Position numbers and translations under genes: made by a program. This document shows positions 23,874-33,130 of a stretch of DNA of 38,429 nucleotides, piece after piece. Source of the DNA: Pseudobutyrivibrio sp. UBA1225 (GTDB taxonomy: Bacteria; Bacillota; Clostridia; Lachnospirales; Lachnospiraceae); contig DBWZ01000062.1 of NCBI GenBank assembly GCA_002309345.1, positions 5,196-43,624 on the forward strand, read 5' to 3'. Position 1 is the first letter of the stretch; every line of letters begins with the position of its first letter. The notes under the pieces are model-generated. The model was given only the letters and a program-made list of their open reading frames with translations, was not told the origin of the DNA and did not search any database.

Positions 23874-26800
23874 ATGAGAAGGGATCCAGCGGTTAAAAGA
23901 ATACTATCATTAAGCTTGGCGGTATTGTTGTCTATAACAACACCTCTTGTAACATTTGCGGAGGAGTTACCTGAACCAGTTCAGGCAGAGGCAGTCCAAG
24001 ACAACTCATCAGAGGGGGCTACCAACACAGGCAGCGAATCGCAGCCAGCTTCGGGAGAGGGAGAACAACAAACACCAGCGGACAATCAAACAGGTGACAG
24101 TTCACAGTCAGTTGAACCTGAATCACCTTCTTCATCAACAGATTCTTCAGTTGATGGAAATGATTCCCAGGATGAAAACAAACAGAATAAAGAAGACGCT
24201 TCATCAGATGGAAAACCTTCTGACTCAAAAGATGATGAAAAGCTTGAATCTGATTCTGACCAAAAGCTCGACGAAAAAGATTCTGAAGAAGGATTAGACG
24301 ACGAGAAAGAAGAAGAGGAAGAAGAAGAAGAAGAGGAAGAGGAAGAGGAAGAAGACGAGGACGAAGAGATTACTCTTGAGTTCAGCGACGGCGAAGTAGT
24401 AGTTAAAGTTACTGCAGCAAGAAAAGTTCTTGGCGACGCAAAGGGCGTTAAAGCTAAGAAGATTGAAAAAGGTACTTCTTCTTATGAATATATCGAAGAT
24501 ACTCTTGAAGAAAAAGCCGAAGAAGATGGCGAAGAGCTTATCACATTCATGGCTTATGACATTACTTTACAGGATGAAGATGGAAACACAGTTGAACCTA
24601 AAGACGGCAAAGTAAATGTTAAAATCGACAAGGTTAAGGCTCCAGATTCTGAAGAAGAATTGGAAGATGCAAGTGTTAATTTAATTCACTTCGAGCAAAG
24701 CAAACCTGTTGATATGACAGATGATTCTTCAACAAAGCTTGATACTGGAAACGATGCTTCAACAGTAAAAGTAGAGTTTGAGACAGATAGCTTCTCACCA
24801 TATGTAATCAGCTGGACCAATCAGGTTAATTACGATTACAAAGATGCTATCGGAATGTTGAGATTTGAGTACAACTCAAGCTCACGCGGTCAGGCTGCCA
24901 ATATCTTCGCAGTTGATGAAAAGGGTAATCTTCTTAAAGATATCACAGCAAAAAGAGGTTTTCCTTCACACCTGCACCACGGCGAAGGCTTAGAGCAGAT
25001 GGAAGGTGCTCAAAAGATTGAGGGAGATATATTTGGCTGGTTTTCAAAGGAAATGGTTAATGTAGGCAGCGAATATACATACAGAGGCGCTTACATTAAC
25101 GAAGGATATACTCAGCAGATAACAAACGTCAGATTTTATGATGAAAATGAGTATTCATCAGCTTGGCAATTCCAGCAATATGGTAGCAACGATTGGAATT
25201 TAAAAGTTAGTTCAGATTACACAATCAGAAATAACAAGCAGAATTCAAAAGCTATCAATATTTATCTGGTTTATACAACACATGAAAACAATAATGATCG
25301 CTACTTCAAAGGCAATCTTTTTAACTACGACTTAAACGTAATGAATCAGGGAGCTGGCAGTGACAATCTTATCTTCCACTTTGGTGGAGATATTCCTACT
25401 GAAAACGGCACATTCTTCACTCCATGGAACGCATGCGATACAGTAAACAATACAGAAGGTGTTCCTACAGCTTGTCCAGGAATTGTTCAGAATGCATTGA
25501 ACAGTAATGGCTTGCCAGTGTTTAACAAAGCAGCTACACATAACTTATTTAATCCTTCTGATTCAGTTTATAGATCAGGAACTGGCAACGAAGTATTTAC
25601 AGATATTGAAATTCCATTCTATATGGAAGATGGATATTACAAATTCGAAGCCAGAAACAAAAATAGATACGACTTTATACCTAATGACAAGAGAATATAT
25701 AGAACAAGTGATACAAGTTCAACAGGCTTCTGGCCATTTGGAGCACCATTAGGAGAAAACGAAAAGAATAGCTATAGCATGCATTTCGGTATGTCTATGG
25801 ATGTTGATTTCAACATTTCCAAAGATGGTATCGCAGACAATGGCAGAGATACAGTATTCGAGTTCGCAGGCGACGATGATGTTTGGGTATTCATCGATGG
25901 CAAACTTGTTCTTGATATGGGTGGTGTACACCAGAGTGTAAGCGGCTCTATCAACTTTAGAACAGGCGAATGCACAGTAACAAATTCATTAAGTGGCAGA
26001 AACAGAGTTCCAGTTACAAGGAATTTATATACAGGAAACGACAGCATCTTCAATAAGAGCAGAGAAGAATTTGCTAAGGGTTCACATAAACTTTCATTCT
26101 TCTATGTAGAGCGTGGTGGTTCACAATCTAACTGCAAGATGATGTTCAACTTTAAAACTACAAATGAAAATGAACCAGTAGATGTTGAGTTTACAAAGAC
26201 TGATGATACAGGCGCACTTCTTCCAGGTGCCAAGTTCGGATTATTCGAATACAAAGAAGGCGGCATCAACATTAAAGAAGACAAGTCAGTATACGATGCA
26301 ACATCAGGAGACGATGGTGTAGTTAGATTTTCAAATGTTGCTTCTGGCAAGTACATCTTAAAAGAAACAGAAGCACCTGTTGTAGAAAAAGATGGTAAGA
26401 GAATCGAATATGAATTATTAGAAAAAGAATTCATAGTAGAAGTTACAGAAGGTCATAGCGAGTACGAGGCTGGCAAATTAATCAGCGAAGTACCTGGAAG
26501 TTACAAGATTTACGAAGCTTCAGATTCTAACAAGACAGAAGTTAAGACAATCGAAAACAAACCTAAGACCTACAGAAAGAAAATTACAATCATTAAGAAA
26601 TGGGAGGATAATAACAATCTTTCAAGAAGACCTGGTACATTAACATTCCACATTCGTGGTAAATATACAGGCGACGATGGACAAGACTATTATGTAGGCC
26701 CAGATGAAGAATCAATCATTTCTAATCCTGTTGATTACAGAGTAGTAGAAATCACAGCGGCCGATGGTTGGTCAAAGACATTCGAAGACTTCCCGGTATT

Positions 26801-28607
26801 CTTCGACAATGATACAAGCAAACTTATCACATGGGCAGTATTCGAAGATGTTCCATCAGGTTACATATTAAAGGAACAGCCTGAAGCTGAAATCGATGAA
26901 GAATCATCAATAGTATTCGAAACAGAGGTTGACCCAACAATTCCTCCAGCAGCTAATACAGGTGGAGAAAAGGGATTCGATCACATCGATATCGAGTACT
27001 ACGGAGCTTCGGATGAAAGCACTCCAAACAGACGAGTTGTTGGAATTCAGGACGTAGACGGCGTTAGCAATAGAATTACAATAATTGGTTATTATCAAAG
27101 CTATAGAGATTACTACTACAATAACAGCCCTTGGATTCAAGGACAGAAGAACGTAGCAAGTAACGCATCAAACGGCGAAGGTGAGTGGAGAGCAACTGGC
27201 ATAGCTGTTGGTCCAAACACAGCAGTAGCATTCAAAGTTAAGTTTGATGATACAGATTCCTACAGACTTGCTGTTATCACAAATGGTGATACTTATCCAA
27301 GTGGAACAGTTCTTTACAAGAACAGATATGCTTCTAATGATAACAGTGATGCGGCAAGATACTTTAGAGATGGTTATAACAACCTGATCAGGTATTACGG
27401 ATTACCTTCAAATACAACCAAGATTGATTTGGCAGGAAAGAATATTTTCAAAGTTGCTGAAATCGTTTGTCCTGCTACAACATCAGGCGGTAAGAACAAC
27501 TTATACGCAAACGGTAATCTTTATCCTGGATTAGACTTCGTATTATCACCAAATACTATTGAACAAAGTATTGTTGAACCAAAAACAGGTAATGAGACTT
27601 ACACCTTCGTTAACCAGAACAAGACAGTAAGCCTTACATTTGAAAAGGATGTTAAATATCCAGGAGCTTCTAATCCAAGACCAGATGCCTTATATGGCTT
27701 CAAGGTTGAGAGAATCGGCAAAGACGGTTCAGTAGAAGCAGTAATCGGAAAAGAAACTACAGGTGCTGAGATTACCACAACAGGTGTTAATCCATCAACT
27801 GGAGAACAGCTTACAGATGTTGGATATGTCAATGGAATATTTGGTCTTTACGCTGGACAGTCAGTAACAATTAGCAATTTACCATATGGTACATACAGAG
27901 TTACTGAAGTAAACGCCTTCTATCAGGGTAAAGAGTTACCATTAAAGTCATTTGAAACAAAAGTCTACTATATAGATGTAAATGGCGAAGGCAAGGTAGT
28001 TCAGACATATACAAATGATACAGATGCTAGAGCATTTGATATAGATTTCACACAGGCAGAATACCAGCATCTCAAGTTCGAAAATACCTTTAAACAGGAA
28101 TTCGACTGGAAGCTCATTAAGAGAAATAAGAATACACACGCGACATTAGCTAATACAGAATTTGCATTAAAGAATCCAGACACACTAGGCACTATTTACT
28201 ACGGTATCAGTAATGATAGTGGCGAGGTTGAATGGTTCAACAGTCAATGGGATGTAGATCATCGCAACGATGAGGATGTTAATCCAGTAAAGGTTGAAGA
28301 TGGCACATATCTACTTAAAGAAACCAAGGCACCTAACGGATTTGCACTTAGCAATGAAGAATGGTTGATAACTGTTGAAATCAACGCAGGTATTAGAGTT
28401 ACCACAGCAGATGGCAAAACAGTGATAAACCCATCAAATCAGTCATCAGTTGACGGAAACGTAATTACCTACACATACGACTTCTTAGATGAAGTTGCAT
28501 ATTCCCTTCCAGAAACGGGCGGAAGAGGAGTTTTCATCTATATAATCGGCGGAGTTCTACTTATGATAGGGGCGGCGCTGTTGTTATATAAAAACAAGAA
28601 ACAATAA
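23874..28607 (+). CDS. Large fibro-slime/CnaB surface adhesin with LPETG anchor (putative pilus tip)
   Basis: A 1577-aa exported protein. Signal peptide (1-29, VTFA-EE), a Ser/Asp/Glu-rich linker to about 165 with an almost pure Glu tract near 145-162, a domain with EDGNTVEPKDGKVNVKI (about 237-253), then a fibro-slime/PA14-like domain (about 475-760) with the DDDVWVFIDGKLVLDMGGVH signature (667-686). A SpaA/CnaB domain follows (about 770-860; KTDDTGALLPGAKFGLF and the E-box LKETEAP), a second beta domain from about 900, and a last CnaB domain (about 1410-1540; IKRNKNTHATLANTEFAL and LKETKAPNGF). It ends with LPETG (1545-1549), a hydrophobic helix and KNKKQ. CnaB domains normally form internal isopeptide bonds. 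As first gene before a major pilin and two sortases it is most likely the tip adhesin. Confidence 0.88.
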   Translation: MRRDPAVKRILSLSLAVLLSITTPLVTFAEELPEPVQAEAVQDNSSEGATNTGSESQPASGEGEQQTPADNQTGDSSQSVEPESPSSSTDSSVDGNDSQDENKQNKEDASSDGKPSDSKDDEKLESDSDQKLDEKDSEEGLDDEKEEEEEEEEEEEEEEEDEDEEITLEFSDGEVVVKVTAARKVLGDAKGVKAKKIEKGTSSYEYIEDTLEEKAEEDGEELITFMAYDITLQDEDGNTVEPKDGKVNVKIDKVKAPDSEEELEDASVNLIHFEQSKPVDMTDDSSTKLDTGNDASTVKVEFETDSFSPYVISWTNQVNYDYKDAIGMLRFEYNSSSRGQAANIFAVDEKGNLLKDITAKRGFPSHLHHGEGLEQMEGAQKIEGDIFGWFSKEMVNVGSEYTYRGAYINEGYTQQITNVRFYDENEYSSAWQFQQYGSNDWNLKVSSDYTIRNNKQNSKAINIYLVYTTHENNNDRYFKGNLFNYDLNVMNQGAGSDNLIFHFGGDIPTENGTFFTPWNACDTVNNTEGVPTACPGIVQNALNSNGLPVFNKAATHNLFNPSDSVYRSGTGNEVFTDIEIPFYMEDGYYKFEARNKNRYDFIPNDKRIYRTSDTSSTGFWPFGAPLGENEKNSYSMHFGMSMDVDFNISKDGIADNGRDTVFEFAGDDDVWVFIDGKLVLDMGGVHQSVSGSINFRTGECTVTNSLSGRNRVPVTRNLYTGNDSIFNKSREEFAKGSHKLSFFYVERGGSQSNCKMMFNFKTTNENEPVDVEFTKTDDTGALLPGAKFGLFEYKEGGINIKEDKSVYDATSGDDGVVRFSNVASGKYILKETEAPVVEKDGKRIEYELLEKEFIVEVTEGHSEYEAGKLISEVPGSYKIYEASDSNKTEVKTIENKPKTYRKKITIIKKWEDNNNLSRRPGTLTFHIRGKYTGDDGQDYYVGPDEESIISNPVDYRVVEITAADGWSKTFEDFPVFFDNDTSKLITWAVFEDVPSGYILKEQPEAEIDEESSIVFETEVDPTIPPAANTGGEKGFDHIDIEYYGASDESTPNRRVVGIQDVDGVSNRITIIGYYQSYRDYYYNNSPWIQGQKNVASNASNGEGEWRATGIAVGPNTAVAFKVKFDDTDSYRLAVITNGDTYPSGTVLYKNRYASNDNSDAARYFRDGYNNLIRYYGLPSNTTKIDLAGKNIFKVAEIVCPATTSGGKNNLYANGNLYPGLDFVLSPNTIEQSIVEPKTGNETYTFVNQNKTVSLTFEKDVKYPGASNPRPDALYGFKVERIGKDGSVEAVIGKETTGAEITTTGVNPSTGEQLTDVGYVNGIFGLYAGQSVTISNLPYGTYRVTEVNAFYQGKELPLKSFETKVYYIDVNGEGKVVQTYTNDTDARAFDIDFTQAEYQHLKFENTFKQEFDWKLIKRNKNTHATLANTEFALKNPDTLGTIYYGISNDSGEVEWFNSQWDVDHRNDEDVNPVKVEDGTYLLKETKAPNGFALSNEEWLITVEINAGIRVTTADGKTVINPSNQSSVDGNVITYTYDFLDEVAYSLPETGGRGVFIYIIGGVLLMIGAALLLYKNKKQ

Positions 28608-28638
28608 ATAAAGAATATTAAAAAGGAGAGAACTGAAA

Positions 28639-30060
28639 ATGAAAAGAATCAAAAGAATTGTTGCACTTGCCCTTGCAACAGTAATGATGATGGCGATGAG
28701 CATTGTCTCATTCGCAGCAGAGAATGGCACGACTGTTACCATTAACAATTTCCCTACAGCTGCAAATGGAAGCACAGTAAATGCTTATCAAATTGCTTCT
28801 GTAAACAGTGATAACAAGATTGAAGTAGCTCAGTGGGCAGCAGATGCAGGCTACACAGCTACAGCTCAGGACGGCACAACAAGCGTTCTTGAGATGACAG
28901 CAGCAGATGCCAAGAAATTAGGCGAAGCTTTTAAGGCTGATACAAAGGTTGATGCTACAGCAACAGTTACAAATGGTGTAGCTACATTCACAGGTCTTAA
29001 GGCTGGTGCATATTTCTTCAAGGTTAACTTTGATGGCGATTTAGAATTCAACACAATGGTAGCTGTAACAGTTACTACAGATGCAAACGGCAACTACGTT
29101 GCTAAGGATACAGAGTCTCTTACAGCAAAGAGCGAGCCTAAGAAGGTTCAGAAGTCTGAAGATGACAAGTACAGCACAACTATTACTGGAAAAGAAATCG
29201 GGTATACGGTTAAGAGTACAATTCCTTATGTAGGTCAAAATGAAGTAGTAACAAGAGATTATTCCGTTCACGATGAAATTCACGGTGGTGCATATGCAGT
29301 AAATGCTGATGGCAAACTTCCTATCACTGTTAAATATGGTGATGTTATCGAAGAAAAGACAGTAGATGTTGTTAATAATGCTTTTGCATTAAATCTTAAC
29401 TATGTATTGGCTGATAATGCTCATGCAAATGAGGAAATTGAAATTAGCTACAAAGCTATCGCATTAGATGTAAAGGTATATAACGATGCTTATGTAATTC
29501 CACCAAGCCATAAAGATGGTGATGATTTTGAAAAGACAACAGTTTACAACTACAACGGAAAGCTTATCGTAAACAAATTAGGTGATGATAACAAAGCTCT
29601 TAAGGGTGCTGAATTTGAAATCCTTAAGAAGGTTGGCGAAGACAAGTATGAGTACGCTATCCTTGATGCAAAGGGTATGATTACAGCTTGGACAGCTGAT
29701 GAGAAGAAGGCTTCAGCAATCGTTACAGACGACAAGGGTCAGGCTTCTGCATTTGGTTTTGATGTAGCTGATGAAGTTGATGGAAAGTTAGTTAAGAATA
29801 CATACTTCTTCAAAGAGTCAAAGGCTCCAGAAGGATATTCAATTAACCCAGCACTTACAGAGGTTTCATTCGACGGCGAGGTTTCTTTAGATCAGCAATC
29901 AGCTAACGAAGAGTTCGTTGGAAATGCAACAATTGTTGATACAAAGCTTATCCAGCTTCCATTCACTGGTGGTATTGGTACAACAATCTTCACAATCCTT
30001 GGCGTAGCTATTATGGCTATCGCAGCAGCTCTTTACTTCGCAACAAAGAAGAGAGCATAA
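28639..30060 (+). CDS. Major pilin with isopeptide domains and LPFTG anchor
   Basis: A 473-aa shaft pilin. Signal peptide (1-27, SFAA-EN), an N-terminal D1-like domain (28-165), a D2-like domain starting at GYTVKSTIPYVGQ (188-200), and a C-terminal CnaB/SpaA domain (about 305-435) with Lys313, the E-box KESKAPEGY (Glu393) and IVDTK before the anchor. Sorting signal LPFTG (440-444), hydrophobic helix, KKRA tail. The canonical pilin motif (VYPKN) between D1 and D2 is absent; the same place holds TAKSEPKKVQKSEDDK (162-177), whose lysines are candidates for inter-subunit linkage. The partner of Lys313 would be Asp434 rather than the usual Asn. AAGGAGAG precedes the ATG. It should be the most abundant product of the operon; a hairpin after it separates it from the sortases. 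Confidence 0.9.
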   Translation: MKRIKRIVALALATVMMMAMSIVSFAAENGTTVTINNFPTAANGSTVNAYQIASVNSDNKIEVAQWAADAGYTATAQDGTTSVLEMTAADAKKLGEAFKADTKVDATATVTNGVATFTGLKAGAYFFKVNFDGDLEFNTMVAVTVTTDANGNYVAKDTESLTAKSEPKKVQKSEDDKYSTTITGKEIGYTVKSTIPYVGQNEVVTRDYSVHDEIHGGAYAVNADGKLPITVKYGDVIEEKTVDVVNNAFALNLNYVLADNAHANEEIEISYKAIALDVKVYNDAYVIPPSHKDGDDFEKTTVYNYNGKLIVNKLGDDNKALKGAEFEILKKVGEDKYEYAILDAKGMITAWTADEKKASAIVTDDKGQASAFGFDVADEVDGKLVKNTYFFKESKAPEGYSINPALTEVSFDGEVSLDQQSANEEFVGNATIVDTKLIQLPFTGGIGTTIFTILGVAIMAIAAALYFATKKRA

Positions 30061-30096
30061 TTAAAGCAGGTAGTAAAAATTATTTAATATAAACTG

Positions 30097-30164
30097 TTTT
30101 CATCTCTGATAAATATATCCTCAGAAGGATAGGGGTAATCCTTCTGAGGGTAATCAGAGAAAAA
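30097..30164 (+). promoter_or_regulatory. Long bulged hairpin between pilin and sortase genes
   Basis: An inner perfect 12-bp stem, CCTCAGAAGGAT/ATCCTTCTGAGG (30119-30149, loop AGGGGTA), sits on an outer stem TCTCTGAT/ATCAGAGA (30103-30110 with 30153-30160) that extends to TTTT/AAAA. No T-run follows, so it is not a classical terminator. It fits a processing or 3'-stabilising structure that keeps pilin mRNA high relative to the sortases. Confidence 0.6.
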
Positions 30165-30215
30165 ATAACTGTCATTAGTACAGCAGTAAGGAGAGGACAG
30201 CAAGTCTATTGAGAT

Positions 30216-31109
30216 ATGAAAGAATTTATTAAGAAGAATTATAAAAAAATAGCTATAGGAATTATGATGATTGCTGGCTTGTCCTTGCTGATGTACCCCC
30301 TTGTTGCAAACACTTGGAATAATCATGTGCAAGCTAGTCTTGTAAATAACTATTCTGAAAATGTTACATCAGCCATTGAGGAAGGCAAGCTCGACGTTGA
30401 TGCTGAATTGAGTAAGGCAGTTCAGTACAACGCCGACTTACTTCCAAGTATTTTGCCAGATTCATTTGCAGAAGCTGAAGCAAATGGAACCGATGCAACA
30501 TACATGAATCTATTGAATGCAAACGGTGATGGTATAATGGGATATATCCAGATTCCATCCATCAACGTAAAGCTTCCAATCTTCCATACTACAGATGATG
30601 ATGTATTAGAGATTGGTGTTGGTCACCTGGAGGGATCATCTCTTCCAGTAGGAGGACCAGATACACATTCCGTTCTTTCGGCGCACAGGGGCCTGCCAAG
30701 TGCAACACTCTTTACCGATTTGGACAAGGTTGAAATAGGAGAAGATTTCTTCATTATCATCATGGGCGAGTATTTTGCTTATGAGGTTGACAATATAGAT
30801 GTAGTTGAGCCAGAGGATACTTCACTTTTGAAAGTGGAGAAGGGCAAGGATTTATGTACTCTTGTTACATGTACACCATACGGTGTAAACACCGAGAGAC
30901 TTATGGTCAGAGGTCATAGAGTAGAGTACACTCCAGAAATGCTTTCGGATGCCAAAACTCCAGCATTTGGAGCAGTTAGTCTTCATTCAAATTATCTGTT
31001 GTGGGTAATCGTTGGATTGGCAATAGTAGCTGCATTCATTTTAGGATTACATTTATACGATAAAAAACGTTCAAAGAAGGAAATAGCCGGTGAAACAAAA
31101 GATAATTAA
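30216..31109 (+). CDS. Class C-like sortase (pilin polymerase), first of two
   Basis: A 297-aa membrane transpeptidase with N-terminal (10-30) and C-terminal (about 260-280) membrane segments, the class C layout. Catalytic residues: His157 in SAHRGLPSA, Cys219 in TLVTCTPYG, Arg228 in NTERLMVRG. The NGDGIMGYIQIP lead-in is typical. The DP-aromatic lid tripeptide of many pilus sortases is not present. The start codon has only a weak ribosome site: an AAGGAGAGG lies 19 bases upstream, too far, and TGA stands in frame just before, so ATG at 30216 is forced. This fits low expression relative to the pilin. The next sortase gene overlaps its end by 20 bases. Confidence 0.9.
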   Translation: MKEFIKKNYKKIAIGIMMIAGLSLLMYPLVANTWNNHVQASLVNNYSENVTSAIEEGKLDVDAELSKAVQYNADLLPSILPDSFAEAEANGTDATYMNLLNANGDGIMGYIQIPSINVKLPIFHTTDDDVLEIGVGHLEGSSLPVGGPDTHSVLSAHRGLPSATLFTDLDKVEIGEDFFIIIMGEYFAYEVDNIDVVEPEDTSLLKVEKGKDLCTLVTCTPYGVNTERLMVRGHRVEYTPEMLSDAKTPAFGAVSLHSNYLLWVIVGLAIVAAFILGLHLYDKKRSKKEIAGETKDN

Positions 31110-31992
31110 AATATTTTTGTTAATATTGTTTGTAGCTGGCTTTTGCATGCTAGCATACCCAACTGCTTCCAATCAATGGAACAATTATGTGCAAAGTACG
31201 TTGATTAACGACTATGAGGATTCCCTCAGCAAGATGACTGTAGAAGACTACACAGCCGAGTGGAATAAAGCTAAAGCCTTCAACGAGACTATCACAGAAA
31301 ACGCAATTGGTACTGATGCTTTTGGAACCAATGCCCAAGGGGATGCTGTTACTCCTACCAAGGAGTTCCTTGAATCTGAATACTATTCAGTACTTAATGT
31401 TAATGGCGACGGAATCATGGGCTATTTGTCCATTCCAAAAATAAAGGTAAAGCTGTCTATAATGCATGGCACATTCGATGATTTCATTCAGACAGCTGTA
31501 GGTCACATGAATGGCACAGCTCTTCCAATTGGAGGCGGCAGCACACATTCAGTTATAGTTGGTCATAGAGGCTTGCCAAGTGCAGCACTCTTTTCTGATA
31601 TAGATCAGCTTAAAGAGGGAGACAAGTTTTACATCCACGTGTTGGATGAAACCTTAGCCTATCAGGTTGATCAAATCTACCCAATGATTGAGGCAGATGA
31701 TATTGAATCACTTTCAAATGCCATGTCAGTGGTAGAAGGCAAAGATTACGTAACATTGTTTACATGTACACCATATGGTGTAAACACCCACAGACTTTTG
31801 GTTCGCGGAACCAGAGTTGAGTATCTTGGAGAAGATGAACCTCCTAAGGGTGCTGAAGCGGTGGTTGAAACTGTTAAGAATTACTATTTAATATTCGGAA
31901 TAGTTGGAGCTTTAGTTACAGCAGTTCTTGTAATAGTAATTAGAAATATATTTAAAAAAAGAAATGGTAAAGCTGAAGGGAGAACTCAGTGA
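31090..31992 (+). CDS. Class C-like sortase, second of two
   Basis: A 300-aa paralogue of the preceding sortase with the same layout: membrane segment 6-24, NGDGIMGYLSIP, catalytic His159 in VGHRGLPSA, Cys226 in FTCTPYG, Arg235 in NTHRLLVRG, C-terminal membrane helix and a basic tail. No lid tripeptide. It starts with GTG at 31090, 20 bases inside the previous gene, with AAGGAAA upstream; the next gene overlaps by 4 bases. The differing segment between the helix and the catalytic domain (about 45-95) suggests a different substrate. Division of labour, shaft versus tip or wall anchoring, is inference. Confidence 0.9.
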   Translation: MKQKIIKIFLLILFVAGFCMLAYPTASNQWNNYVQSTLINDYEDSLSKMTVEDYTAEWNKAKAFNETITENAIGTDAFGTNAQGDAVTPTKEFLESEYYSVLNVNGDGIMGYLSIPKIKVKLSIMHGTFDDFIQTAVGHMNGTALPIGGGSTHSVIVGHRGLPSAALFSDIDQLKEGDKFYIHVLDETLAYQVDQIYPMIEADDIESLSNAMSVVEGKDYVTLFTCTPYGVNTHRLLVRGTRVEYLGEDEPPKGAEAVVETVKNYYLIFGIVGALVTAVLVIVIRNIFKKRNGKAEGRTQ

Positions 31993-33110
31993 AAACAAAA
32001 GGGTTTAAAAGGAAAAATCTAATAGCATTTGTGCTGGCTGCGGTGCTTGCTGTTGGGGGATTATGTGTTTACACGAATGCTGCCGAGCGAATAGACGTTA
32101 ACAAGCCTATTTCAATCACGGCAATAGCAGATCCTTCCAGTGCATTTGGCCAAAATTATCAGGGGGAGCTAACAGTTGATATGTACAAAGTTGCCGACTT
32201 CAATGAGACTGGCAGTATTACATTAACAAGCGCTTTCAAGAGTGATAAAGAGGGAGAAAAGATAGATCTTGACGTTCTTTCAAGCGCTTCTGATTCCACC
32301 GATGAAAAGGTCAAGGACATTGAAGCTAAGGTTGTTAAGCCAGCAGTTGCAATCGTAAAGAGCCAGAATATGGCAGCTAGCGATTCGTTTACTGTAAAAA
32401 GAGAGAATGGCAAGCTTATTGGTAAGAAGGATATCTCAAGTGGAGTCGGCATCTACTTATACATCCCACGCGACACAGAAGATGATACCAGCTACTACAA
32501 GTTCAAACCATATGTGGTTTGCTTACCTTGTAGCAACATGATATCACAATCAACAAAGGTAGATGAAAATGGCAATGTTGTCACAACAACAGACGGCAGT
32601 GATGCTTGGCTTTATGATGTGACAATAGCTCTTAAATCAGAGGTATCACCAAAGTATGCTAATCTTGAAATTGTAAAGACTCTTAAGACCTTCAATAAAT
32701 CACTTGGTCCTGCAGGATTTGCATTTGAAGTTACAGCCTACGATAAGGGAAATAACATAGTTTATAACGATGTACATTCACTTAATTTTGAGAAATCAGG
32801 TCCTCTGTCTATAGTGATTAAGGATGCTATCCCTGCTGGTTCTAGAGTAGTTGTTGAAGAAGTTTACTCTGGCGCTAGCTACACAATAGTTGGAGACAGC
32901 AAGATTCGTGAAATCGAAAGCATCCCAGCGGCTGAGACAACAAAGGTAGAATTTGAAAATGATTATCCAAATAAGGATACAGAAGGAAATATAGCCATCG
33001 AAAATCATTTTGTTAAAGAAGAAAAAGATGGCAAAGCTGGATATAAATTTGAATCAAGCACATTGACTAAGCAGAACTCTTCAAACACAGTTGAAGAGCC
33101 AAACAATTAA
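31989..33110 (+). CDS. Secreted CnaB-like fibre protein without sorting signal
   Basis: A 373-aa exported protein. Signal peptide (about 1-31, NAA-E), an N-terminal beta-domain (35-215) with the pilin-like phrase YKVADFNETGSITL, then a CnaB-like (DUF7601-like) domain (about 223-335): LEIVKTLKTF with the candidate Lys, VVVEEVYSGASY with the E-box Glu, and VEFENDYP with the candidate Asn, a complete isopeptide set. It ends without LPXTG, hydrophobic helix or basic tail, so it cannot be a direct sortase substrate. GTG start overlapping the previous stop (GTGA), GGGAG upstream. It may be held non-covalently or by a lysine in a pilus chain. Confidence 0.75.
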   Translation: MKTKGFKRKNLIAFVLAAVLAVGGLCVYTNAAERIDVNKPISITAIADPSSAFGQNYQGELTVDMYKVADFNETGSITLTSAFKSDKEGEKIDLDVLSSASDSTDEKVKDIEAKVVKPAVAIVKSQNMAASDSFTVKRENGKLIGKKDISSGVGIYLYIPRDTEDDTSYYKFKPYVVCLPCSNMISQSTKVDENGNVVTTTDGSDAWLYDVTIALKSEVSPKYANLEIVKTLKTFNKSLGPAGFAFEVTAYDKGNNIVYNDVHSLNFEKSGPLSIVIKDAIPAGSRVVVEEVYSGASYTIVGDSKIREIESIPAAETTKVEFENDYPNKDTEGNIAIENHFVKEEKDGKAGYKFESSTLTKQNSSNTVEEPNN

Positions 33111-33130
33111 GAAGGGAGCGGGCAAGTAAA

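Noticed and set aside
24301..24372. GAA/GAG run as a possible tandem repeat element or CRISPR-like array
   Set aside because: It is an in-frame homopolymeric glutamate tract in a coding region, with no spacers.
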